Assembly (NCBI GenBank): GCA_023230525.1
Contig: JALNXE010000005.1
Coordinates: 1 to 64,000, forward strand
Source of the DNA: Desulfobulbaceae bacterium
Lineage (GTDB): Bacteria; Desulfobacterota; Desulfobulbia; Desulfobulbales; SURF-16
DNA length: 64,000 bases
Direction of reading: 5' to 3'
Shown: positions 17,577 to 25,691 of the stretch, in pieces
Position numbering within the stretch: the stretch's first letter is position 1
Layout: each line of letters opens with the position of its first letter
Notes under the pieces: model-generated
Told to the model about the DNA's origin: nothing
What the model saw: the letters and a program-made list of their open reading frames with translations, nothing else
Databases searched by the model: none
Position numbers and translations under genes: made by a program

Positions 17577-18137
17577 ATGAACGGATTTCAGCACAGTTTA
17601 AGCAGAAGAGGATTTATCACCTTAGGTCTCATCACCGCCCTGTCCAGCGCCGTTCCCTTTGAAGCGCTCGGCGCCGTGCGCAAGATGATCGCGCCGGAAA
17701 GATCTCTTTCCTTTTATAACACCCATACCGGTGAAAAACTGCGGTCAGTCTACTGGTTCAAGGGCCGATATGTGCCCGGCGCACTGGCTGATATCAACCG
17801 CATTCTGCGGGATCACCGCACCAACGACATCAAAAGAATTGATACGAAACTCCTGGATTTACTGTATGTTCTCCATGGAGAGTTCCGCACCCGGGAGCCC
17901 TTTCACATCATTTCCGGCTATCGTTCCCTCAAAACAAACAATCTCCTGCGCGAACGCAGCAGAGGGGTGGCGAAAAACAGTATGCACACCTGCGGCAAGG
18001 CGGTGGATATCCGTCTTCCCGGCCGTCAACTGAAAAACCTGCAGACCGCTGCCCTGGAACTCAAAAGGGGCGGAGTGGGTTATTACCCGGATGCCGATTT
18101 TGTCCATGTTGATGTTGGCAGGGTTCGCTACTGGTAA
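17577..18137 (+). CDS. MepK-like DUF882 murein peptidase, Tat-exported
   Basis: A 186-residue protein with a twin-arginine signal (SLSRRGFITLGLITALSSAVP) starting at ATG 17577, with GAGG 9 bases upstream. The mature part is a DUF882/peptidase M15-like domain: ISGYRSLKTNN, the zinc-site SMHTCGKAVDI (H and D) and the final FVHVDVGRVRYW. E. coli MepK (YcbK) in this family cleaves peptide cross-links including the 3-3 type made by L,D-transpeptidases. Its position right after an LdtD-like gene fits a make-and-break pair. The promoter region is occupied by repeat copy B. Confidence 0.88.
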   Translation: MNGFQHSLSRRGFITLGLITALSSAVPFEALGAVRKMIAPERSLSFYNTHTGEKLRSVYWFKGRYVPGALADINRILRDHRTNDIKRIDTKLLDLLYVLHGEFRTREPFHIISGYRSLKTNNLLRERSRGVAKNSMHTCGKAVDIRLPGRQLKNLQTAALELKRGGVGYYPDADFVHVDVGRVRYW

Positions 18138-18206
18138 CAAAAATTTTCCGCTCAGCCCTCAGTTTCAGGAAGTTGAAAACCTGAGAAACTGAGCATTATT
18201 TCGTGT

Positions 18207-18339
18207 TTAAGAGCCATTACGAAATAACATGGCCATTTTTTTTAATTTCGGTACGGCTCCTTATACCCCTCAAGGGGGTACTGAAAAGAGTGCCGTTCCG
18301 CGCATTTCTCTGGCCATGTTGTTTTTTTACCACGGCTTA
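18207..18339 (-). repeat. Dispersed structured repeat, copy C (type 2 core, with cassette)
   Basis: A 133-bp copy in the opposite orientation to A and B. On the minus strand it reads TAAGCCGTGGTAAAAAAACA at one end and TTATTTCGTAATGGCTCTTAA at the other. It combines the type 2 core of copy B (AACATGGCCAGAGAAATGCG) with the 28-bp cassette of copy A (CTCTTTTCAGTACCCCCTTG followed by AGGGGTAT). It lies in the 392-bp gap between the MepK-like gene and glnA. The remainder of that gap (18340-18529) shows no gene and no clear sigma-54 promoter. Confidence 0.8.
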
Positions 18340-18529
18340 TTGGCGGATTTCTTCCCCATGTATTCTGCTGGCGTAAACATGATTTTCCCGTTTTTTTCAC
18401 CCCGGAGCTGCCCTTGCCCTGCGCCCTCGCGTTGCTCTTCTCCCTCCTGGGTACTGCTGCCCTACCTGATCACTGCGCCCCAAAGGAATCACCCAAATAA
18501 TCCATTTTTCAAGCCAAAGGAGACAGGCC

Positions 18530-19861
18530 ATGACCCGCGATGAAATAATGAAGATCATTAAAGAACAGAATGTCCATTTTTTCCGGCTGCAGTTTGTCGA
18601 TATCTTCGGTTTTATGAAAAATATCGCCCTGCCCCTCAGCCAGATCGAAAAGGCCCTGGACGGCAAGATGATGTTTGACGGCTCCTCCATCGACGGCTTT
18701 GTCAGGATTAATGAGTCGGATATGTACCTCAAGCCAGACTATGACACCTTTACCGTTCTGCCGTGGCGTACCAAGGAGGAGACTTCCGCCGCCCGCATCA
18801 TCTGTGATGTTTACCGCTCAGACGGCATCACCCCTTTTGAAGGCTGCCCCCGCAACAACCTCAAAAGGGTGCTGGCCGAGGCCAGAGAACTCGGCTACAC
18901 CATGAAGGTCGGCACGGAATGCGAGTTCTTCTTGTTTGAAAAAAACGAGAAGAGTTATCCCACCACCAAAACCCACGACGTTGCCGGCTACTTCAGTGTT
19001 GATCCGGAAGACTGCGGCATTGACGCCCGCCGGGAGATCATCCTCACCCTGGAGGCCATGGGTTTTGAGATCGAGGCATCCCATCATGAGGTGGCGGAAG
19101 GCCAGCACGAGATCAATTTCAAATACGCCGACGCCCTGACCTGCGCGGACAACACCGTGACCTTCAAATGGGTTGTCCGCTCCATCGCCGCCAAATACGG
19201 CCTGCACGCCACCTTTATGCCCAAGCCCGTGTTCGGCATCAACGGCTCGGGCATGCACACCAATCAATCCCTGTTCAATCCGGACGGCACCAACGCCTTC
19301 TTTGATCCCGCCGGACCGCTGCAGCTCAGCGAAATCGCCTATCAGTACATTGCCGGCATTCTCAAAAATGCCAAGGGCTTTGCCGCGGTGACCAATCCGC
19401 TGGTCAACTCCTACAAGCGTCTGGTGGCCGGCTATGAGGCCCCTGTCTATGTGGCCTGGTCCGCCTCCAACCGCTCCGCCCTTATCCGCATCCCCGCCTC
19501 CCGGGGCCTGGGCACCCGCACCGAGGTGCGCTGCCCGGATCCAACCTGTAATCCCTATCTGGCCCTGGCCATGATGCTCAATTCCGGCCTTGAGGGCGTG
19601 AAGAACAAACTGCAGGCCCCGCCAGCGGTTAATCAGGATATTTTCGCCATGACCGCCGGTGAAAAAGAGGCTGCCGGCATTCCCTCAATGCCCGCCAATC
19701 TCCAGGAGGCCATCGATGAGCTCAAGAAAAACGCCCTGGCCAGACAGACTCTGGGCGAGCATATTTTCACCAAATATATCGAGGCGAAGGAGAAGGAATG
19801 GGATGCCTACCGCATCGCCGTTACCGACTGGGAAAAGGATAATTACCTGAGTATCTACTGA
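18530..19861 (+). CDS. glnA: Glutamine synthetase type I (alpha subgroup)
   Basis: A 443-residue GSI enzyme that makes glutamine from glutamate, ammonia and ATP in the cytosol. GGAG lies 7 bases before ATG 18530. Motifs: [11 protein letters not shown] (N-terminal latch), [47 protein letters not shown], the ATP-site [20 protein letters not shown] and [16 protein letters not shown]. The length and the absence of the adenylylation loop tyrosine of GSI-beta indicate the alpha type, as in Bacillus, Archaea and many anaerobes. It is monocistronic, with a strong terminator after it. Confidence 0.95.
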   Translation: MTRDEIMKIIKEQNVHFFRLQFVDIFGFMKNIALPLSQIEKALDGKMMFDGSSIDGFVRINESDMYLKPDYDTFTVLPWRTKEETSAARIICDVYRSDGITPFEGCPRNNLKRVLAEARELGYTMKVGTECEFFLFEKNEKSYPTTKTHDVAGYFSVDPEDCGIDARREIILTLEAMGFEIEASHHEVAEGQHEINFKYADALTCADNTVTFKWVVRSIAAKYGLHATFMPKPVFGINGSGMHTNQSLFNPDGTNAFFDPAGPLQLSEIAYQYIAGILKNAKGFAAVTNPLVNSYKRLVAGYEAPVYVAWSASNRSALIRIPASRGLGTRTEVRCPDPTCNPYLALAMMLNSGLEGVKNKLQAPPAVNQDIFAMTAGEKEAAGIPSMPANLQEAIDELKKNALARQTLGEHIFTKYIEAKEKEWDAYRIAVTDWEKDNYLSIY

Positions 19862-19918
19862 GCAAAGCACAGGAGATGGAAATATAAAAAACGCACGGAA
19901 GACGTATCACGATGACAG

Positions 19919-19956
19919 AAAAGGCCGTTGCCCGGGTGAGGCTGCGGCCTTTTTTT
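19919..19956 (+). terminator. Rho-independent terminator of glnA
   Basis: About 60 bases after the glnA stop, AAAAGGCCG and CGGCCTTTTTTT form a stem enclosing a 17-base GC-rich loop, followed by a run of seven T on the plus strand. It fits a factor-independent terminator for glnA, and because of the leading A run it may also act for the convergent M24 peptidase gene. Confidence 0.8.
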
Positions 19957-20007
19957 AATTCAGGAACACCGCGGCAAAAAAGGAAAATTTCAGGGATCGG
20001 CAAAACG

Positions 20008-21099
20008 CTATAAATCAAGAAAAGTTGTGTCCCGGTTCAGGATGCGGCACCCCTTCTCCTCCACCACCCCCATATTTTCCAGGCGGATCCCCCCCCAGCC
20101 CGGCAGATAGACGCCGGGTTCAACGGTAATGATCATACCGGACTGCAGTTTCTTGCCGTTGCGGCGGTTGAGCGACGGCGCCTCATGGACCGCCAGGCCG
20201 ACCCCGTGTCCCAGGCCATGGCCGAATCTGTCCCCCAGCCCGGCCGCGGTGATGACCTGCCTGGCCGCCCGGTCAGCCTCCCGGCCGGTGATGCCGGCCC
20301 TGATGGCGGCTGTGGCGGCCAACTGGGCCTTGCGCACCAGCCGGAACAGCTCAACGGTTTTCTGGTCCGGAGTGCCCAGCACCACGGTGCGGGTCATGTC
20401 CGAGCAGTAACCGTCCAGAATCAGGCCCATGTCAATGACAATTGTTTCTCCCTGCTTGAACGGGCGGGAGCCGGGCACCGCATGCGGGGAGGCGGCGTTC
20501 GGCCCGCCGGCCACAATGGTGGCAAAGCTCGGCCGCTCCGCGCCCATGCCGAGCATGGTGTTTTCAATGCGCATCGCCACCTCCCGTTCGGGCTGCCCCG
20601 CCCGCAGGGTGGCAAAGACCTTTTGAAAGACCTGTTCATTGAGCAATACGGATTTTTCAATCCTGTCGATCTCCTCCTGCTCTTTTCTCACCCGCATCTT
20701 CTCGACCAGACCTACCAGCGGCACCGCCTCGATGCCGAGCCTGCCGGTGAGCGCGGTCAACTTGCCGGCCGTGGCGTGCAGCAGGTAGTGGCTTTCAAAG
20801 CCCAGCCGTCTGACCCCCATCTTGGGCAGCAGCTTCTGCAGCAGCGGCAGCAGCCCTCTGGGATAGAGCATGATCTCGAACCCCCTGGCCTCGGAAGCCG
20901 CATGCAGCTCAAAACGGGAATCGGTCAGCAGCAGCGGCGTGCCGCGGCGGAGGATGAGCAGCACCCCGCTCGTTTCCGAGATGGATGAATCGGTGGCGCT
21001 GTACCGGCTCAGATAGCGGCGGTTTTCCGGCTGAGTGACCAGCAGGGCGTCAATCTTGCTATTTTTTAATATCCTTCTTAATTCGTTGAGCTTTTCCAT
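20008..21099 (-). CDS. Xaa-Pro aminopeptidase-family M24B metallopeptidase
   Basis: A 363-residue M24B enzyme with an N-terminal creatinase-like domain (to about 135) and a pita-bread catalytic domain. The five metal ligands are visible: the two Asp in VIDMGLILDGYCSDMTRT, the His in GHGLGHGVGLAVHE and the two Glu in ITVEPGVYLPGWGG and RLENMGVV. It should remove N-terminal residues preceding proline in the cytosol and take part in peptide turnover. It is divergent from the hydrogenase operon with a 210-base gap. A second, more distant M24 protein lies at 35347-36561. Confidence 0.92.
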   Translation of the reverse strand: MEKLNELRRILKNSKIDALLVTQPENRRYLSRYSATDSSISETSGVLLILRRGTPLLLTDSRFELHAASEARGFEIMLYPRGLLPLLQKLLPKMGVRRLGFESHYLLHATAGKLTALTGRLGIEAVPLVGLVEKMRVRKEQEEIDRIEKSVLLNEQVFQKVFATLRAGQPEREVAMRIENTMLGMGAERPSFATIVAGGPNAASPHAVPGSRPFKQGETIVIDMGLILDGYCSDMTRTVVLGTPDQKTVELFRLVRKAQLAATAAIRAGITGREADRAARQVITAAGLGDRFGHGLGHGVGLAVHEAPSLNRRNGKKLQSGMIITVEPGVYLPGWGGIRLENMGVVEEKGCRILNRDTTFLDL

Positions 21100-21231
21100 A
21101 TTTTTTCAGGAACCTTGATTAGTTATTGCAAAACAGCGTCAAGCGCGGCATTACCTTGTCTATCATTACAATGACCACAGGCAAGGGCAAGCAATAATCA
21201 GCCAAGGCGGCAATTATTTGCGAACAAATCA

Positions 21232-21270
21232 TCTGGACATTTGCCCAAGGGTCTGGACATAGTGTAATAT
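21232..21270 (+). promoter_or_regulatory. Tandem 9-bp operator-like repeat over a putative hyd promoter
   Basis: TCTGGACAT occurs twice, at 21232-21240 and 21252-21260, exactly 20 bp apart (two helical turns). The second copy lies between a possible -35 TTGCCC (21241-21246) and -10 TAATAT (21265-21270, 18-bp spacer), about 40 bases before the first hydrogenase gene. Such a layout suits a regulator binding as a tandem dimer. The factor is unknown and the promoter call is by eye. Confidence 0.4.
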
Positions 21271-21309
21271 GGTTTTTTTTCGACAATTCTTTGTTGAGGG
21301 TTGCCCCGC

Positions 21310-22359
21310 ATGCTTTTCCGAGTTTTTGCCAAAGATCACCTCATCAATCTCTACGATATTCTGGCGGTTAATCATATTGTTGGGCCAATGAGCAAAGGGT
21401 TCGACCGCCATGGCGCGCCTCTGTATGATTTCGATTTCATCTATGATTTTGCCGAGCTGCAGCTGCATTACCCGGCAACCATTCACTCCCTGAAACGCTT
21501 TGTTCTGCCGCCCAGGGAAACCCTGTGCACCTTTGACCTGCAAAAGGACGGCTGGCAGAAACATGTGGATTACAATGCCTACAAGCCCACTGTCTATTTC
21601 GGCCTGCATGCCTGTGACATCAACGCCTTGAACAAGCTCGACAAGGTGCTCACCGGCAACGTCTATCCGGACCCCTACTATGCCGCCAAACGCAAAAACA
21701 TGTTTATCATCGGCGCCGGCTGCACGCCCCAGCCTTTCTGCTTCTGTAAGTCCATGGGCACTGATTCCGTGCTGCACGGTTTTGATCTGTTTTTGACCGA
21801 CCTGGGTGACTCCTATTTCGCCGAGATCCATTCAGCCCGGGCCTTTGCCTTCATCAGCAGCCTGGAGTGCAGGGAGCCGCGCCAAAGCGAGCACCAGCGT
21901 TTCATGGAAGTGGCCCAGGAGCGCATGAACCTCTTTACCTGCCATGTGGACACCACGGACCTGACCAAAATCCTTGATCTGGAATTCCAGGCCGAGGTAT
22001 GGCGGGAATGGGGCAGAAAATGCCTGTCCTGCGGCACCTGCGCCAATGTCTGCCCCACCTGTTACTGCTACGGCATTGAGGAAAATGTCGATCTCGGCCT
22101 GCAGCATGCCAGCAAGACCAGACACCTCTACTCCTGCAATCTCATTGATTTTGCCCAGGTGGCCGGCGGCCACAATTTCCGGCCCGAGAGCCATGACCGG
22201 TTGAAATACCGCTACTATCATAAACACCGGGGCTTTGTCGAGGCCTTCGAGGAATCACTCTGCGTGGGATGCGGCCGCTGCGGCCAGTCCTGCCTGGCGA
22301 ACATCACCGTGCCCGAGGTGATAGCCAGCGTGCGGGGCGAGGGAGGGGACCATGCATAA
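21310..22359 (+). CDS. hydB: Sulfhydrogenase beta subunit (iron-sulfur)
   Basis: A 349-residue homologue of the beta subunit of group 3b [NiFe] hydrogenase/sulfur reductase. ATG 21310 follows GAGGG by 9 bases. It has two [4Fe-4S] ferredoxin motifs in the second half: CLSCGTCANVCPTCYCY and CVGCGRCGQSCLANIT. Upstream is the conserved YFGLHACDINAL and a cysteine-rich GCTPQPFCFCKSMG. It passes electrons between the NiFe dimer and the flavin subunit in the cytosolic heterotetramer. It is first of four tightly packed genes; its stop overlaps the next start by 8 bases. Confidence 0.9.
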   Translation: MLFRVFAKDHLINLYDILAVNHIVGPMSKGFDRHGAPLYDFDFIYDFAELQLHYPATIHSLKRFVLPPRETLCTFDLQKDGWQKHVDYNAYKPTVYFGLHACDINALNKLDKVLTGNVYPDPYYAAKRKNMFIIGAGCTPQPFCFCKSMGTDSVLHGFDLFLTDLGDSYFAEIHSARAFAFISSLECREPRQSEHQRFMEVAQERMNLFTCHVDTTDLTKILDLEFQAEVWREWGRKCLSCGTCANVCPTCYCYGIEENVDLGLQHASKTRHLYSCNLIDFAQVAGGHNFRPESHDRLKYRYYHKHRGFVEAFEESLCVGCGRCGQSCLANITVPEVIASVRGEGGDHA

Positions 22360-23251
22360 ACTGCCCTTTGTCGATGTGCTGGCCGAGCAGCGGGATCATG
22401 CCCGCAGGCAGGACCTGGCCAGCTTTGAGTACACCTTTCAGGCGGAAATCACCAATGTCTATCCCCTGACAGCAACGGAGAAGCTCTATCAGCTGCAGAT
22501 CATCGACCCGGAGCAGCGGCAGCGCTTCTCTTTCCAGCCGGGCCAGTTCGTCATGCTGGAGCTGCCGGGCATCGGCGAGGCGCCTTTTTCCATCTCCTCC
22601 TCGCCGGTGCGGCACGGGGATATCGAGCTGTGCATCCGGGCGGTGGGCAATCTGACCAACTTTCTCGCCCGAGCGCCCCGGGGCACCAGGTTGGGCATCA
22701 GCGGTCCCTTTGGCACCGGGTTTCCGGTGGAGAAGATGCAGGGCCATGATATCATGCTCATTGCCGGCGGCCTGGGGCTCGTTCCCCTGCGGGCCCCCAT
22801 TTCCGCCGTGCTGGAAAACCGCAGCCGGTATGGCAATATCGATATCATCTACGGCGCCCGCAACCCCGCCGAGCTGCTTTTCACCTATCAGTACGATATG
22901 TGGCGCCAGTTTGACATTGATCTGAGTATCATTGTTGACGCAGGCGACGCCACCTGGCAGGGTCCGGTGGGCCGCATCACCACTATTTTAGAGCAGCGCA
23001 TCGCCGCCGCGCCGAACATCGGCAAAAACACCTACGCCATTGTCTGCGGGCCGCCGGTCATGTTCAAATTCGTCTGCGATATGCTCATCAAGGCCCAGCT
23101 GCCCATGCAGCAGATTTTCGTGTCGCTGGAGCGCCGCATGCACTGCGGCCGGGGCAAATGCTGCCGCTGCAACATCGGCTCCACCTATACCTGCCTGGAA
23201 GGACCGGTTTTTGACTACTGGTCGGTGATGAACTTGAAAGAGGCCATCTGA
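22352..23251 (+). CDS. hydG: Sulfhydrogenase gamma subunit (FAD/NAD(P)H-binding)
   Basis: A 299-residue ferredoxin-NADP reductase-like flavoprotein. The FAD domain has FQPGQFVMLELPGIGEAPFSI and the NAD(P) domain has IAGGLGLVPLRAPI and YAIVCGPPVMFKF. The C-terminus carries cysteines for a [2Fe-2S] cluster (MHCGRGKCCRCNIGSTYTC). In group 3b enzymes this subunit exchanges hydride with NADP(H) or NAD(H) and can serve polysulfide reduction. It starts 8 bases inside hydB and is followed after 2 bases by hydD, which implies coupled translation. Confidence 0.92.
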   Translation: MHKLPFVDVLAEQRDHARRQDLASFEYTFQAEITNVYPLTATEKLYQLQIIDPEQRQRFSFQPGQFVMLELPGIGEAPFSISSSPVRHGDIELCIRAVGNLTNFLARAPRGTRLGISGPFGTGFPVEKMQGHDIMLIAGGLGLVPLRAPISAVLENRSRYGNIDIIYGARNPAELLFTYQYDMWRQFDIDLSIIVDAGDATWQGPVGRITTILEQRIAAAPNIGKNTYAIVCGPPVMFKFVCDMLIKAQLPMQQIFVSLERRMHCGRGKCCRCNIGSTYTCLEGPVFDYWSVMNLKEAI

Positions 23252-23253
23252 TC

Positions 23254-24051
23254 ATGACTGCCAAGGAACGCACCTATCTCGGCGTGCCGGTGAAAAAGCC
23301 CAGGGCCGCCTTTTTCGAGTTCACCTCCTGCGAGGGCTGCCAGCTGCAGCTGCTCAATAACGAGGCCAGCCTGGTGGATTTCCTGTCGCTCTTGACCATT
23401 GTCAATTTCCGGGAGGCCATGACTGAGCAAAGCGACGAGTATGACATCGCCTTTATCGAGGGCAGCATTACGAGAGATGACGAGGCAGAGCAGCTCAAGA
23501 TAATCCGCAGCCGGGCCCAGACATTGGTGGCCATGGGCTCCTGCGCCTGCTTCGGCGGGGTGAACCAGCTCAAAAACCGCTTCAACGATCTTGCCTGGGT
23601 GAAAGAACAGGTCTACGGTTCCCAGGCCATTGACACCAGGGAGGTGCTGCCGCTGTCCGCCATCGTGCCGGTGGATCTGGAAATCTACGGCTGCCCAATC
23701 AAAAAGGAAGAGGTGGAAAAGGTGGTCACCAATCTGGTGCTGGGCAAGTCCATTGATTACCCCAGGTATCCGGTGTGCATGGAATGCAAGGCCAACCACA
23801 ATGTCTGTCTTTTTGACCTGGGCCAGCCGTGCCTGGGGCCGATCACCAGGGCGGGCTGCGACGCCTGGTGCCCCGCTAACCGTCTCGGCTGCTGGGGCTG
23901 CCGGGGACCGGCGGAAAAGCCCAATGTGGGGCAGCTCAGGCAGATCATGCATGAGCATGGCTTTACCGATGAGCAGCTGCTGGACCGGCTGGAATGTTTC
24001 GGCGGCTTTGCTCAATATGTCACTGAGCTGAAAAGAACCGCAAAGGGATAG
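23254..24051 (+). CDS. hydD: [NiFe] hydrogenase small subunit, group 3b
   Basis: A 265-residue small subunit without a Tat signal, hence cytosolic. The proximal cluster ligands are in FFEFTSCEGCQLQLL, AMGSCACFGGVNQ and IYGCPIKKEEV. The medial and distal clusters lie in CMECKANHNVCLFDLGQPC and CDAWCPANRLGCWGCRGP. It relays electrons from the NiFe centre of the large subunit to the beta subunit. It is the third gene of the operon; 8 bases separate it from the large-subunit gene. Confidence 0.93.
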   Translation: MTAKERTYLGVPVKKPRAAFFEFTSCEGCQLQLLNNEASLVDFLSLLTIVNFREAMTEQSDEYDIAFIEGSITRDDEAEQLKIIRSRAQTLVAMGSCACFGGVNQLKNRFNDLAWVKEQVYGSQAIDTREVLPLSAIVPVDLEIYGCPIKKEEVEKVVTNLVLGKSIDYPRYPVCMECKANHNVCLFDLGQPCLGPITRAGCDAWCPANRLGCWGCRGPAEKPNVGQLRQIMHEHGFTDEQLLDRLECFGGFAQYVTELKRTAKG

Positions 24052-24059
24052 CTAAATTC

Positions 24060-25334
24060 ATGAAAGTTTCCTGCAATATCAAGGTAAACCATCTGAGCCG
24101 GGTGGAAGGGCACGGCAATATCCGCATCAGGATCAAAAACGGGGTGGTGGAAGAGGCGGGCTGGGACGTGGTGGAGACCCCCCGTTTTTTCGAGGCCATC
24201 CTGGTGGGCAAACTGTGGGAAAACGCCCCCTATCTCTGCGGCCGGATCTGCGGCATCTGCTCCATCGGCCACACCCTGGCCAGCATCCGGGCGGTGGAAA
24301 ACGCCTTTGGCCTGGTGCCCGACCGGCAGACCGAGAGCCTGCGGCTCCTGCTCAAACACATGGAGACCCTGCAGAGCCACATCCTGCATCTTTATTTTCT
24401 GGCCGCCCCTGATTTTCTCCAGCTCGGCAGCGTGCTGCCGCTGATTGCGACCCATCCGGAGGTGGTGCAGCGCGCCGCCCGCCTGAAACTGCTGGCCAAC
24501 GACGCCTGCGATATCATCGGCGGCCGGCGGCTGCATCCCACGCGGACCGTGGTCGGCGGCTTCACCATGCTGCCGGAAAAGTCCCAGCTCGCCCTGATCA
24601 AAGCAAGGCTGGAAGCCGCCCTGCCGGACCTGGTCAAAACAGCCGAGCTCTTCCACACCTTTGCCCTGCCTGATTTTGTCCGGGAGACGGAATTCGTCTC
24701 GTTAAAAGGCAAGGACCATTACCCCTTTATCGGCGGGGACCTGGTGTCCAGCGACGGGGTAATCAGGGCGGAGGATGAATACCGGCAGATGACCAATGAA
24801 TATATGGTGGACCACTCCACCTCCAAATGGAGCCGTCTTTCCCGCCAGTCTCTGGCGGCAGGGGCCCTGGCCCGGCTCAACAACAATTTTGCCCTGCTGC
24901 ATCCCAAGGCCCGGGAAATCGCGGCAAGTTTCTCCCTGCAGCCGGTCAATCACAATCCCTTTATGAACAACATCGCCCAGCTGGTGGAATGCGTCCATGT
25001 GGTCATTGACAGTATTGCCATCACCAGCGAACTGCTGGCCGGCAAATGGCAGGAGCCCCGTCAGCCGGTCGTACCGCAGGCGGGGCGGGGGGTGGGCGCG
25101 GTGGAGGTGCCCAGGGGCATTCTGTACCATGCCTATGAATTTGACCCGGCAGGCCGCATCACCAGGGCTGACTGCGTCATTCCCACCAGCCAGAACAACG
25201 CCAATATCCATTATGACATCATTGAGCTGGCCCGCCAGTCGGCGGCCCAGCAAAAAACTGACAGCGAGATCCAGCGCCTGGCCGAGATGCTGGTGCGGGC
25301 CTATGATCCCTGTATATCCTGTTCAGTCCACTGA
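24060..25334 (+). CDS. hydA: [NiFe] hydrogenase large subunit, group 3b, without C-terminal extension
   Basis: A 424-residue catalytic subunit. The NiFe ligands are in L1 (RICGICSIGH, C64 and C67) and L2 (DPCISCSVH, C418 and C421). The family RVEGHGN motif is near the N-terminus. The gene stops directly after the histidine codon of L2, so the C-terminal tail that a maturation protease normally removes is absent. The enzyme would evolve or consume H2 with NAD(P)H and may reduce polysulfide. It ends the hydBGDA operon. No hyp or protease genes are in the window. It overlaps a decayed minus-strand frame by 12 bases. Confidence 0.93.
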   Translation: MKVSCNIKVNHLSRVEGHGNIRIRIKNGVVEEAGWDVVETPRFFEAILVGKLWENAPYLCGRICGICSIGHTLASIRAVENAFGLVPDRQTESLRLLLKHMETLQSHILHLYFLAAPDFLQLGSVLPLIATHPEVVQRAARLKLLANDACDIIGGRRLHPTRTVVGGFTMLPEKSQLALIKARLEAALPDLVKTAELFHTFALPDFVRETEFVSLKGKDHYPFIGGDLVSSDGVIRAEDEYRQMTNEYMVDHSTSKWSRLSRQSLAAGALARLNNNFALLHPKAREIAASFSLQPVNHNPFMNNIAQLVECVHVVIDSIAITSELLAGKWQEPRQPVVPQAGRGVGAVEVPRGILYHAYEFDPAGRITRADCVIPTSQNNANIHYDIIELARQSAAQQKTDSEIQRLAEMLVRAYDPCISCSVH

Positions 25335-25558
25335 TACGGTAAAATTCACCTCCAGCTCATAAAGTTCATCATGCAGTTGCCGGATGGCGGTGAGCAGATC
25401 AGCCGTCTGCAGGTCAAGGGTCATTTTCCGGCCACCCTGAGGAAAACACCAAGCCGGCAATGACGCCGCCCCATGGCTTGCCGCCCAGTGGCGCACCACC
25501 TTGTCCACCTCCGGCCAACTGCAGCCGGACGATTCAGCATCTTCCTTGATGCACAGGG
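25323..25558 (-). pseudogene. Truncated open frame abutting repeat copy D
   Basis: An open minus-strand frame gives about 79 codons with protein-like composition (WPEVDKVVRHWAASHGA, then TLDLQTADLLTAIRQLHDEL and YELEVNFTVSVD). It ends 12 bases inside hydA on the other strand. Its 5' side runs straight into repeat copy D, whose bases would supply a spurious N-terminus, and no ribosome binding site is present. I do not recognise the family. I read it as the 3' remnant of a gene cut off at the repeat boundary; it could also be non-coding. Confidence 0.35.
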
Positions 25559-25663
25559 TAAGCCGTTGTAACAAAATAATGTCCTCATCTGGCTGGTAAA
25601 ACGGCAGAAGGAGCCGTAACGAAATGGTTCAGCAAGCCGAGGTTCTTTCGTAACGGCTCCTAA
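25559..25663 (+). repeat. Dispersed structured repeat, copy D (type 1 core, no cassette)
   Basis: A 105-bp copy with ends TAAGCCGTTGTAACAAAATA and TTTCGTAACGGCTCCTAA. The core (GTCCTCATCTGGCTGGTAAAA, then GGTTCAGCAAGCCGAGGTT) is nearly identical to copy A, but the 28-bp cassette is absent. It lies between the truncated minus-strand frame and the coiled-coil gene that ends at 25692. Confidence 0.8.
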
Positions 25664-25691
25664 TTTTCATGAACGGCACAGCGCGGGGGGC

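Noticed and set aside
18340..18529. Sigma-54 promoter for glnA
   Set aside because: No TGGC-N8-TTGC type element with correct spacing was found; the nearest similarity lies inside repeat copy C and is poor.
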